Below, one piece after another: positions 1 through 10,502 of a DNA stretch of 64,000 nucleotides. How positions within the stretch are numbered: position 1 is the stretch's first letter; every line of letters starts with the position of its first letter. The notes under the pieces were generated by a model. It searched no databases and was not told where the DNA came from. It saw only the letters and a program-made list of their open reading frames with translations. The translations under genes were made by a program, and so were the position numbers. This stretch comes from Scalesia atractyloides (lineage: Eukaryota; Streptophyta; Magnoliopsida; Asterales; Asteraceae): contig CAMTDV010000022.1 in the NCBI GenBank assembly GCA_947069175.1, positions 39,165,027-39,229,026 on the forward strand. Reading direction: 5' to 3'.

Positions 1-100
1 TAAACTTTGTTTTCATGTGTGAGCCCCTGGTGATTGTAGACCAAACTTTAATAAAAAGTTTTCCCCGGTTCACTACAATCGGTGCTCTGATACCAACCTG
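1..100 (-). other. PBS and 5' leader of a gypsy element (truncated by window edge)
   Basis: On the minus strand the LTR that ends at base 101 is followed, after a 3-base spacer, by TGGTATCAGAGC (bases 97-86), the standard primer-binding site for initiator-Met tRNA. The next 85 bases are the start of an untranslated leader, and its gag would lie left of the window. This shows that the LTR at 101-4144 serves as the 5' LTR of an element extending out of view. That is odd, because the same LTR also has an integrase end and a polypurine tract on its other side. Confidence 0.85.
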
Positions 101-3100
101 TCACACCCTAGTCGTAGCGGAAGCGCGTGTGTGACTATTAGGTAACCATTGCATCCAATCTAGTAAACAATATAAATTAACAACGATGCCATGCCATTAA
201 TAATAGTCATTCCACAATTACAACCGTTCAAAAGTGATTTCATATTGTTATCCTTTTCAACTTGTCATCATAAGACATGATTCATAACGCATTGTTTCAA
301 AATAAGACATTGTTTTTTCACAAATGCATAATGAGGTTTTGACCCGATATACCCAGACGAAGTTGGGATATAAAAGGAAAACCCTCCTAAAGATGGTACA
401 TCGTTGTCTTGACATTCCCCATACGCAAATCATATGACCAGCTCATGCCTTGCGTCCTGAAATACATGTAATTTTAAAAGTCAACATAAAGTTGGCGAGT
501 TCATGTAGTAATTGTTTTCGTATAAAAATGTCATCGGTAATGAAATCCGAGTATGTTATTAGCATCAATGGCATCGCGAGCACCCTGACATATATGTGCC
601 ATAAGTAAGTAACCAAACCGAGACAACTTTGACATCATTGGGATCACAAAAGCACTCCGAAGGGTATACCAACCAGGAGTGGAGCGGGTCTCAAACTCAA
701 TAGATCTACTTCTTTTGGACCTTGGTCACTATGTGATTAATGGTTACTATTGTCATCCTCCTACTTACGCACAAATGATCGTGTTATCAACTAAACCCAT
801 AGCTAACATACTATTTGTTACGACATGTATTTCCCCTCGATAGTTTTTAAAAAAACAAAACTTTGAAATAATTTGAAAGGAGGGACATGAACTCACAATT
901 TTTCTTTCCGTAAGTCGTACTAGTAACGGTTGGTGTACGTACACGCGTGTAAACTACATGCGTATTAAGTTTATTAGACACCTAGGCCTCAATGGACCTT
1001 GTACTCATTGTTCATCTTGAATTCTTGTTACGTATTTCCTTGTTATGATAAGAAAACCTTATTGTAGTGTTGATAGTTCGCTTATTCGATTAATAATGTT
1101 ATATATATTTCTAAAAAAAACTATATATATTGTTATCATTCTTTGATCATGTGTCTCTATCATTGGGCCTAGCCCATGTTTTCTTTTCATTGGGCCTAGC
1201 CCATATTTTCTTGTTATTGGGCCTAGCTCATGTTTTCTATGTCTCTAGGCCTAGCCCATATTTTCTATGTGTTTTTAAGCTGTCTCCATATTATTCATTT
1301 TGGGCCTTGTCCATAAGTATTACGGAATTGGGCCATGCCCATGCTTTTATAAATTGGGCCTAGCCCAACTTTATTTACAAGAACCCATTTTTAATAAGTC
1401 TTACACTGAATATTTTTAACTTTTCAGATTTTTATTTCGATAACATATATATATATGTTAAACATCTAAATAAATATTTTAGACTCGTCGTCAGGGTCGT
1501 TTCTTCTTGTCGTCAATCGCCCATCGTCGTAATGACTTTTCGTGTCGGTGATTCACCCGTTGGTCATCGACGCACCGATGTATTTGTGAACGTTCGCCCA
1601 TTGGTCGTATTGCTTCGTTTGTCCGATTATTGTTTTGACGCTTTGTAAGAACATATTTATTTATGTCACCAACACTTGGTATTATTTTCAAGTGTTTGTA
1701 TTTTTGTAAATGATTGGGTATTTTTATTGTGAATACTCTAACTTTCTAAATACATACACATACAATACACATATGTATTTATACAAAATTCTTGGTGACA
1801 AAATATGTATACATATTTTTATTTCCCAAGTAACTATATATATTTATAAAAGTTACTTATTTTCACTTGTAAATATATATATACACACCACTTGTTAAAT
1901 ACTTGGGCATTTAGGTTTAACCTTTGTCATTAGAACTTACTTAATGATGATTTAAGTTACTAATCGTGTTTAGTCTCGCTAATCACCCCATTAATCATGT
2001 GTTAATCGCAGTTGGATTTTTAGAAAATTTCGCCATAGTTTCCTCTAAAATATGGCGTTTTCCACGTTTTAAAAACGTATTTAAAACATGTTTAAGCTCA
2101 TAATCAAGATCAACTATCCATCAAAAATCTTCCTATTATTTATTACAACTTTAATATATCATCATCCATGGCTTTTAATGGTAAAACTCTTATTAAATAA
2201 TGATGACATTTCCAATATTTATTAGCACTTTTACATCACCATTTTTGTTACATCATTTAATCAAGTTCATCACTTTAAACCTCTTGATTTCTATACTTTT
2301 TAAGATGGTTACATCTTAAGTAATAATGTTTCTTTCTTATAAAAATCCTTCATATGTAGTAAAGTTATCTTTAAGTTGTAGTAATCTTCATGGATGGTGT
2401 AGTTGATGATCTTGTTTAGATTTAAACATTATCATGTTTAAATCTTCATTTTCATACTTGATCATACAAGATCATCCAATTTTTATATCCTACTTTAACA
2501 TAAACAACATCAACATGCTAACTAACTATCATATAAACACATAATCAACACAAAATAAACAATATTTAGTTTATCTTTTCTTCATTTTCAAGATGATCAA
2601 CTTGTACATCACTAATCTAGACATAAAAATAAGCTAGATTATAAAAGAATTTTCCTTACAATGGGTGCACAAGTTTATGATGATCTTAGAATGAAAATGA
2701 AGCTCCAAAGAAGACCTAATGATCCTCCATCCTTGCTAGCTTCTTGAATGGTCTTTATGAGGCTTTAAAGTGAGTGTAATGTGGTGTTTAATGGTGGCTA
2801 AATAGTGGTGTGAAGGTGGTGGTGGTAGCCGTGAGTTATAGAGAGAGAGGGGGAATGGTTGCAATTTTTTTTGTGAAAAATATGATGAAGATCAAGTGCA
2901 AATAATGATATATAATCACATCATCTTTCAAGATCATCTCCCTTCAACACACCATGCTTCAAATCTACCATTTTCAACAAAATCAAGTGGGTGTGGACCC
3001 ACTTGAAACCGTCAAAATGAGGGGGGGTAATGTGTAACATTTTTAGATAACACATGTTTATTAGAAGATATTTTGATAATTAAGTTAGGTGTTGTGCATA

Positions 3101-4144
3101 GGGGTTTGATCTTGTATCCTTAGCGTATAATTAGGGTTTAGGGTGTTATCACATTGTAATTAAACCACTTGATCCTCCAATATAAGTTTTGGATGACGAA
3201 AATGTCGTTAGATCGTTCGTCGACGCAATAATTGCTAATTAACGGACTTATTTATTTAGTACCGGAAGCTTTTGTTTTCGACCACCACAATTGTCATGGT
3301 GTCTACTAAGTGCATTTCCGACCTAAAATATGCATAACTAGTTCGCTAGACGAATATACGATGAGTTAGAATGGCCGAAATGCCTTTCGTTCGATCGTTC
3401 GCTCGATATCGGCACTTTTATATTCCGCCGTCGAACTTTTCTGAAAGTTGTATTTTCGTGGCCTCATGTTAGTTGAATGGATTCTGAGTTCCAAATGGGG
3501 CTTAACTAGTTTGCTAGGTGCATGAATGATGCTATCGGCCACTAAAATGTCCGTCGTTTCGACAAACGGTCGCTTTCCGGTCGATTTGTGCACTGTTTGC
3601 CGAATGACCGGAAACGATGTCTTTTGTGCATTCTTGGTATTCTCACATTGTTTTCGGATGATTAACATTGTTTTATTAATATTCTTACATCCGGAATCCA
3701 TCGAATTAGTGCTGCGGACAAACTGACATTTGTCGCTTTTTTGGTCGAAACGGACAATTTTGCAATTTAGGTGTTGTACAGGAAAGTAATGTATTATTGT
3801 AATGGTTGATCTCAAATAAGTGTTTTCATTTATATATGGACTCAGGTATGGCATTAACATGCCGTTATTCCTTGTTCTGATTCGTTTTAGCGGATTTACC
3901 GACACAGTTAGTGTTACCGCAATTATTGCGCCCAACACTTTCTACCAACACTTTTAGGGCATTGTTTTGGTTTGTTCCGCATCGTAACGGAAACCAGTAT
4001 ATGTTATGATCATATTTACTGCCCTATTTCTTAGTATACGAAGTATGACTCAGTTATGAAATTAAACTACAATAATATGCATGAGATTAGGGAATAAAAT
4101 TAGTGATTAAACACAGAATTACTGGTTATTTGCCATTTGTCAGA
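101..4144 (-). repeat. Gypsy (Tekay-type) LTR, copy A1, about 4.0 kb
   Basis: On the minus strand this runs from TCTGACAAATGG (4144; the usual TGTGACA start with one change) to GGGTGTGACA (101). A purine-rich tract (AACAGGGGGAGTA) lies just upstream at 4159-4145 and a PBS just downstream at 97-86. The same sequence in opposite orientation forms the solo LTR A2 (19193-21983 plus 61008-62182, about 3.97 kb). Shared landmarks are AAAGTGTTGG near 3940 and 19390, CGCCATAGTTT near 2030 and 21180, and the GGGCCTAGCCCA array. Open frames inside it, such as 3366-3938, carry no recognisable domain and I treat them as chance. No internal insertion is obvious. Confidence 0.85.
1155..1375. repeat. Minisatellite of TGGGCCTAGCCCA palindromes in LTR A1
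   Basis: Seven to eight degenerate units of 25-45 bases each carry the near-palindrome TGGGCCTAGCCCA or a one-base variant. The same array occurs in LTR A2 (21845-21983 and 61008-61110) and, with longer spacing, in both LTRs of gypsy B (38590-39125, 56410-56945). Its position in the LTR is conserved between the A and B families. Confidence 0.85.
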
Positions 4145-4746
4145 TACTCCCCCTGTTAAAAGAATTTCGTCCTGAAATTTAGTTGGAGCCATCCTCTACA
4201 GGAGTCTTCTTGAACCGGTGGGGGTATTTTGACTTGATCTGATCTTCACGCTCTCACGTGTACTTGGGACCATGACGCGAATTCCAGCGAACCTTCACCA
4301 GTTTGATTAGGCTTCTTCTCGTCTTTTGTACTTTCTAGTCCATGACTTCAACTTGTTCTTCGGTAAATTGTAATTTGTCATCCACATGATCTCATCCGCT
4401 AGAATGATAACTGTGTCATTAGTCGGACTTTTCTTCAGATTAGACACATGAAATGTGTCGTGTACATTATTGAGTTCCTCTGGCAGTTTCAGCTTGTAAG
4501 CCACTGTACCAATCCTTGCCAGAATTTCGAAAGGTCCAATATATCTCTGGTTGAGCTTTCTGGGCTTCCTGAATCTGGGTACGCCTTTCCAAGGTGAGAC
4601 CTTTAACAATACTTTGTCTCCGACCTCAGAGGATAATGGCTTGCGTCTCCGATATGCGTAGCTCTTTTGTCTATCTCGGGCTGCTTTGATACGCTCACGG
4701 ATCTTAAATATCTTGTCTGTGGTCTCTTGTAATAATTCAGGACCAA
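4145..4746 (-). pseudogene. Gypsy integrase C-terminus and chromodomain (element A1, decayed)
   Basis: The minus-strand frame 4609-4307 gives the integrase C-terminal core typical of chromovirus pol: WKGVPRFRKPRKLNQRYIGPF, then a hydrophobic AYKLKLP segment, then VHDTFHVSNLKK. A chromodomain follows at about 4300-4200 (KVRWNS, then E-R-E-D-Q and KYPH), but in a shifted frame, and the tryptophan usually found before the ERED motif is a TGA stop. Integration in this clade is steered by the chromodomain binding histone marks. The fragment is cut at about 4746, where copia 1 sequence begins, so the catalytic core, RT and gag are missing here. The stop codon, the AATTTCGTCCTGAAATT near-palindrome and the polypurine tract follow toward the LTR. 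Confidence 0.85.
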
Positions 4747-4749
4747 TGA

Positions 4750-6245
4750 ATAGTCATTGGATTGTTGACAGTGGAGCATCACGACACATGACAGGCGACC
4801 TAAGGCTCCTTTATCATGTGAAAATCATTAGGGGAGGCTATGTTGCTTTTGCTAGAGATAAAGGCGGTTACATCACTAGAGAAGGAATGATTTCCAATGG
4901 TGTTGTTAGTTTTGACAAGATCAATTATGTTCATCAAATTGATCACAATCTTTATATGATGCCGGTTGTTATGTGCTAAAACCTGGTTTCAAGATTCCCA
5001 AAGAATGGATTCTCTTGTCGGCTCCAAGAATAAATGACTTGTATATTCTTAACATGAGCCAAGCTATTACTACATCTGCACAAGTTACATATTTTGTCTC
5101 TAAAGCCACTAAAAAGGAGTCAATCTCTTGGCATAGACGAATGTGACACATTCACTTGAGGAAAATGAACTATTTGGTGAAAAATAATCTTGTGAATGGT
5201 GTACCAGTTAAGAATTTTCATTTACAAGATGTCTGTGTATCGCGCCAAAAGGGAAAACAAGCAAAGAAGTTTCATCCTGTGAAGAAAGTTAACACTGTTA
5301 ATATGCCTCTAGAACGTCTTCATATGGACCTTTTTGGACCTATGAAACACAAGACTACCTTTGGCGATGCATATTGTTTAGTTGTTACTGATGACTATTC
5401 AAGAATTTCATGGGTGAATGTTATGGCACACAAGAATGAAGTTCCTGAAATCCTCAAGAATCTCCTCACACTACTTGAAAATTTATACAATTGAAGATAA
5501 GGAGAATCCGAAGCGACAATGGCACCGAATTCAAGAACCATGTTATGTATGAGTTCTGTTCTTCTAATGGCATTTTACATGAATACAGTTCTCATAATAC
5601 TCCACAACAAATGGTGTCGCTGAGAGGAAAAATAGAACTCTTATCGAGACTGCGAGAACTATGTTAGTAGAGTCATAACTTCATGTTCAGTTTTGGGGGG
5701 AGGCTGTGGCTACTGCGTGCTATACAATGAATAGAGTTCTTACGGTGAAAAGTCATGGGAAAACATGTTTTGAATTGTTATATAAAAGGAAATCGGATGT
5801 GTCTTTCTTAGAACCTTTTGGAGCTCCATACACTATGATTGATCCACATGGTAAATTCGGTCCAAAGGCTATCGAAGGTTTCTTTCTTGGATATGCTACT
5901 CCAAATTTCAGAGTGTGGAATTTGTCAACGAAAAAGATTGAGGAATGGGGTGAAGTTAAGGTTCAAAGATACACTGAATCAGTAAGAGCTCCGGGTGCTC
6001 CTTGGATGTTTGACTACGATGGACTGTTTGACTCCTTCAATCTGCCAACTTTTGATGATGCGTCTGCAGCAGCTCAAATGTTACTTGAAAGTGATACTTC
6101 AACTGATTCATCTTTAGTACGACCAATTATTGTTAACCCTCAAGTTCTACTTTTGTTAATAATATTCTTCAGAATGAGGACTTTGAAGATGCTGCTGATT
6201 ATAATGTTTCGTCAGAAGATGATGAGTTCCATGATGCAAATGTAG
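4750..6245 (+). pseudogene. Copia 1 protease and integrase region (broken)
   Basis: Bases 4750-4979 encode the aspartic protease motif WIVDSGASRHMTGD. About 50 bases present in copia 2 are missing near 4955. The GAG-pre-integrase zinc finger lies around 5130-5260, with a stop in place of Gly in the HRRMGH motif (TGA at 5144-5146) and a Cys-to-Arg change (VSRQKGKQ versus VSCQKGKQ in copia 2). The integrase core follows: LHMDLFGPM with the first catalytic Asp (5317-5343), TDDYSR, then a frameshift, and SDNGTEF near 5509. Bases 5706-6245 encode the integrase C-terminal part (MNRVLTV, EGFFLGYATPNFRVW). It could not give a working integrase as it stands. The frame opening at 4686 begins in antisense gypsy sequence and is a junction artefact. 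Confidence 0.85.
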
Positions 6246-6277
6246 CTACTTCTACTCATGTTCCTGGTATTTCTGAA

Positions 6278-8113
6278 GTGACTTCAAATGCGCAAAATCA
6301 AGTGACATTTGAAGGTCATGCATATTCAACTTCATCGATTCCAGCCATCGAATTAGCTGTTGATCTGAATATCAACAGTTTGGGTATAAATTCTCGAGTT
6401 CCCGATGTGCCTGAAACTCGAATCCATGATACTCATCCTCAGCAAAATATTATAGGAGATATCCAGAGTGGAGTGCAGACACGTAATCAGCTAAGGAACA
6501 ACGAGAATGCTGGTTTGTATACAACAATTAGAGAATCTGGGGAACAGAATGATTGGTCTTTTGCTTGCTATATTTGCCAAGTTGAACCGAAATCTTGGAA
6601 AGAGGCAATGAAAGAAGACTCATGGGTTGAAGCAATGCAAGAGGAACTTCAGTATTTTCAGAAGTTGGGCGTGTGGAAATTGGTTGACAGGCCCGACAAC
6701 TACAAGAAGATTGGTATTAGATGGGTTTACAAGTGTAAGAAGGACGATCGAGGAGTTGTTGTGAGAAACAAAGCAAGATTGGTTGTCCAGGGCTTTAATC
6801 AGGTAGAAGGCATTGATTATAATGAGGTTTATGCACTGGTAGCATATCTTGAGGCCATATAAATTTTCTTGGCTTATGCATCCTACAAGAAGTTTACAGT
6901 TTATCAAATGGATGTGAAAAGTGCATTTCTTCATGGTGTGGTTGAAAAAGAAGTATATGTTGAGCAACCGCTAGGTTTTGAAGAACCAATCCATCCTGAT
7001 AAGGTTTGGCTTCTCAATAAGGCATTATATGGTCTTCATCAAGCTCCACGAGCTTGGTATGAAACGTTGTCTTCCTATCTGTTCAAGAACGGTTTTCGAC
7101 GTGGGTTGATCGACTGTACTCTCTTCATCAAAGAAAAGAATGAGGATTTGTTTCCGGTACAAGTGTATGTTGATGATATTATTTTTGGGTCTACAAATAA
7201 TATAATGTGCAAAGAATTCGAGCGGGTGATGCAAGAGAAGTTCGAGATGAGTTCCATGGGAGAAATAACTTTCTTTTTCGGTTTGCAGGTTCATCATTCT
7301 AAGGAAGGGATCTTCATTCATCAAACCAAGTATGTTAGGGATATTCTTAAACAATTTCAAATGGAAGACTTGAAGCCTTTGGGAATTCCATTAGCTCAAA
7401 ATCATGGGATTACTCCACATGGAATGAGTGAACATGTGGAACCGTCTCTTTATCGTGCAATGATCGGATCTCTTATGTATCTTACAGCTTCAAGACCCGA
7501 TATAATGTATCCAACATGTCTTCTAGCTCGCTACCAGTCAAGTCCAAAAGTTTCTCATTTAATGGCCGTGAAAAGACTCTTTCTTTATTTGAAGGGTCGC
7601 CCGGACACTAGTCTCTGGTACCCTAATGATGATAGGTTTGATTTGACAGCATTCAGTGATTCTGATCATGGCGGCTACAAGATTGATGCAAAGTCAACAT
7701 CAGCAGGATGTCAGTTCTTGGGAAATCGCCTAGTCACGTGGCAATACAAAAAGCAGACTTGTGTAGCTACTTCAACATGTGAGGCTGGATATATTTCAGC
7801 TTCTAGTTGCTGCTCTCAAGTTTTATGGATTCAACAGCAAATGCGCGACTACGGTGTTGAATTTCTAACTACCCCTATATATGTTGACAATGAAGCTGCT
7901 TTACAGATCACTCATAATCCTGTACATCATTCAAAAACCAAACACATTGAGATTAAGTATCATTTCATACGAGATTGTTATGAAAAGAAACTTATCAATG
8001 TTGTTAAAATCCACACTGATCACCAACGTGCCGACCTGTTCATAAAAGCTTTTGATAAATCACGTTTTGATTATCTTCTTTTGGTCAATGGCATCAAGGT
8101 GAATCCTGAGTAA
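6278..8113 (+). pseudogene. Copia 1 reverse transcriptase and RNase H (one frame, one internal stop)
   Basis: This is a single frame from 6278 to 8113 interrupted only by TAA at 6860-6862. The N-terminal linker leads into RT: SWKEAMKEDSW, RWVYKCKKDDRG, KARLVVQGFNQ, then MDVKSAFLHG, ALYGLHQAPRAWYE and the catalytic YVDDIIFG (near 7165). RNase H follows with FSDSDHGG, then TCEAGY where the family has EAEY, so the catalytic Glu is Gly here, and then VDNEAA. It ends with IKVNPE and a stop. RT would copy the element RNA and RNase H remove the template. The frame is fairly well kept, but the stop and the lost RNase H Glu imply inactivity. Confidence 0.88.
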
Positions 8114-9529
8114 ATCATCCTTTGCTAATCGTTTTCGTAAATATTTTCTTCAAAACTAAAAATACAAAAAGATTTTCCATTTTTTTTCTTTTTACATTTT
8201 AGGGGGAGAAAATTTCAAGAAAATACAAATACATAAGAAAATGCAAAAATAAAAAAATATGTTTTTTATTTAGTTATGTCTTTATTTATTTACTTTCGGC
8301 ATTTAAGCGGGAGAAAATTTAGAAAAATAGAAAAACAATAGAAAACCCAAAAATAAAAAATGAGTTTCTTGGAAAGATAAGAAAAGATGATGAACACTGG
8401 TGATCTGTCAAATACGGTCAAAAACATAAAACGAAAATGATAAGTAGCTCTACCAATGATGTATCGGTAGGCTCACAATCAGATTAAAATGTGCAGGTTG
8501 ATATAAACTTAATGCACTAAAATCTAGGTAGGAACCATTAATTGGCATATGGTCTTGGTACCGAAATTTCGTTTGATAGTATGCCGAGTTTTTGAGATAT
8601 GCGGTCTTTATACTTGCTTATCATCTTGGTATCATGGTTGAATCTTTTACTGAAAAATAACGGGGACATAAGTCTAGAACTTCCATGATACCATACATAC
8701 GTGTAAATAATGCATACGACCATCAATAAGTGATAAAAATATCACATTCACCCAATAAATAAGTGATAATATATCACAGCTTTATGCGGGAGTTAAGTTC
8801 GTCTTTTTGTCGGTACGTTGGTACTAACCTGTTCACGGACTTACTCCTGTGACCAGCATGCATTTGAAAATCAAGTTCCTCATCAATAATGATTTAATCA
8901 CATAGGGCTTGTTTTCAATCAAATAAGTGAGTATCTCACAATCTATACGTCAAAATTGATGATAAGCAGTATACTCACCGGTAAGATTTTTTCTCGTGCA
9001 TGTCTTCATACGGGAATTGTCGTGAAGTGGTAGAACACCGGCTAGTAAGTATAATTCATACATTAGTCATATCTCCTAATCATGACTACATCTGATAAGC
9101 TGAGCTTATGTTGACAACAATACGATAATTATGGTAGAATATTTATTTAATGTTATGTTCTAAACAAAAAAAAACTGTTCTTGGCAAGATTAAAAGCTGG
9201 TATGATTCTCTTACCTGAAACTCAGAAAAAGATTGCTAGTTAATGCACAGTTTGTTCTTATTCGTTAGCATTTGTTTTAGTTTACTCTGTTTTTAAATTT
9301 ATTTTTTAATTAATTAGCCAAAGATGGAGCTCGAATGTTTTCTACCAAAGATACGCCCAAAAAATCATTTGGTTTGCATCATAACTTCATAAAGTATCTT
9401 TTTGCAACGAGGTAAACTCACAACAAAGAGCAAAATCTGTTTAATGTGAAAATTTTCTAACTTGTCATCTGCGTGGATATGTGCAAAGATCTAGACAGGT
9501 CTGCGAAAAATCTAAGGTCTACGAAGAAC
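8114..9529 (+). other. Copia 1 3' noncoding region with repeated polypurine tracts
   Basis: This 1.4-kb stretch has no coding signal. Purine tracts resembling PPTs occur at about 8200 (TTTTAGGGGGAGAAAATTTC), 8305 (AAGCGGGAGAAAATTT) and 8786 (TGCGGGAGTTAAG). The block GTATCGGTAGGCTCACAATC (8461-8480), the TGGCATATGGTCTTGGTACC region and later segments are collinear with copia 2 at 53930-55100. A diverged version occurs, inverted, in element C at 14022-15700. Repeated upstream PPTs and conserved noncoding blocks are a described property of Sireviruses. What they do is not shown by this sequence. Confidence 0.7.
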
Positions 9530-9790
9530 CGATGTTTCAGTCAAGAAGAACTTGGATTCATACGAATCAGTTGTTGCTCGTACGAATCAGAGGTTCCTCG
9601 TGCGAATGATAGCTCTTTGTGCGAATAATTCAATGATTCCTGGTGCGAATGGTTGTTCTTCGTGCAAATGAGTCACTGGTTATTTGTACAAGACAATTCT
9701 TCATACGGCTGGCAGTTCTTCGTGTGGACTTGGGTTATTCGTGCGAGGAAAGGTATGAAGTATAAAAGGTGAAATAGTTCTTCACTGTAA
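9530..9790 (+). promoter_or_regulatory. Putative internal promoter: CGTGCGAAT/CGTACGAAT motif array plus TATA box
   Basis: Between 9540 and 9750 some ten variants of T(C/T)GT(A/G)CGAAT or CGTACGAA recur every 15-40 bases. They are followed by GTATAAAAGG (TATAAAA at 9761-9767). About 30 bases further starts a pyrimidine-rich, ATG-free stretch (9790-9906) that reads like a 5' UTR. The same order, CGTACG-type array then TATA box, is seen in this family's LTR promoters (12900-13204, 46190-46373, 55800-56006). I infer a separate promoter for the accessory ORF. Transcription has not been shown. Confidence 0.5.
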
Positions 9791-9906
9791 CTTTACTTTC
9801 ACCTTTTCACTTTAATTTTTTACTATTCATCATCTTCCTCACTAAGAAGAAATCAGTTGTCCAACCTTTCTCTACTTTTAGTCGATCTATTTGTGATATC
9901 TTAAAG

Positions 9907-10364
9907 GTATGTTTGAAAATGTTGGTATACCTTGAAGATGAATAAATCGAACATTAACTAACTGTTTGTCACTAAATGACACGAACAACAAACTTCAGGA
10001 GAAAAACCTTTATTGACGGAAAACAACTTCTTCATGAATAATCTACACTTGAAGTTGTTTGTGCGAACAAGTCGACTCTTCTTCGTATGAGTGAATTATC
10101 CCTTGTACGAATAACTTGTTGTTCGTACAAGCTAGTTACTCGTACGAGCCAATTTCCTGTTTGAGTGAGTCAGTTGTTGTTCGTACGAGTCAGTTGTTGT
10201 TCGTGCCAGTCAGTTGTTCTTCGTCGAATCAATTGTTTTTCGTATGAGTCTGTAGTTCTTCGTGAAGTGGATGCATACTTATAGAAAGTTCACAGTGAAC
10301 ACTTTTGAGTATGCTCCCTAGTTTATTTATGTTTCTTCTTATTCTGGTTACCTTTTATGTATAG
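9907..10364 (+). other. Putative 458-base intron in the 5' UTR of the accessory ORF
   Basis: The donor AAAG|GTATGT at 9906/9907 and the acceptor TTTTATGTATAG|G at 10364/10365, preceded by a T-rich tract, fit plant splice consensus well. The segment contains more CGTACGA motifs (10080-10260) and no usable reading frame. Removing it would join an ATG-free leader to the first base of the accessory coding frame. In copia 2 a similar acceptor (ATGAGTACAG, ending near 55371) precedes the homologous remnant. Confidence 0.5.
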
Positions 10365-10502
10365 GATGGCACAAAAGAACAGAAAAGGAAGCCCACAACA
10401 AAGAAAACTGACAAGTTAGAAGTGGAAATTATGTCAGAACCGAGACACAACATGGTTTCCTATGTAGATCCGGAAGATAAATTTGCTTAGTACGACAGTA
10501 TA

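Noticed and set aside
3366..3938. A 190-codon open frame on the minus strand inside LTR A1
   Set aside because: No recognisable domain, inside a noncoding LTR, and not kept as an open frame in the homologous inverted stretch of A2 (19390-20000).
4686..4979. A 97-codon open frame that could be read as a new protease gene
   Set aside because: Its first 20 or so codons are antisense gypsy integrase; only the part from about 4750 is copia protease. It is a junction artefact.
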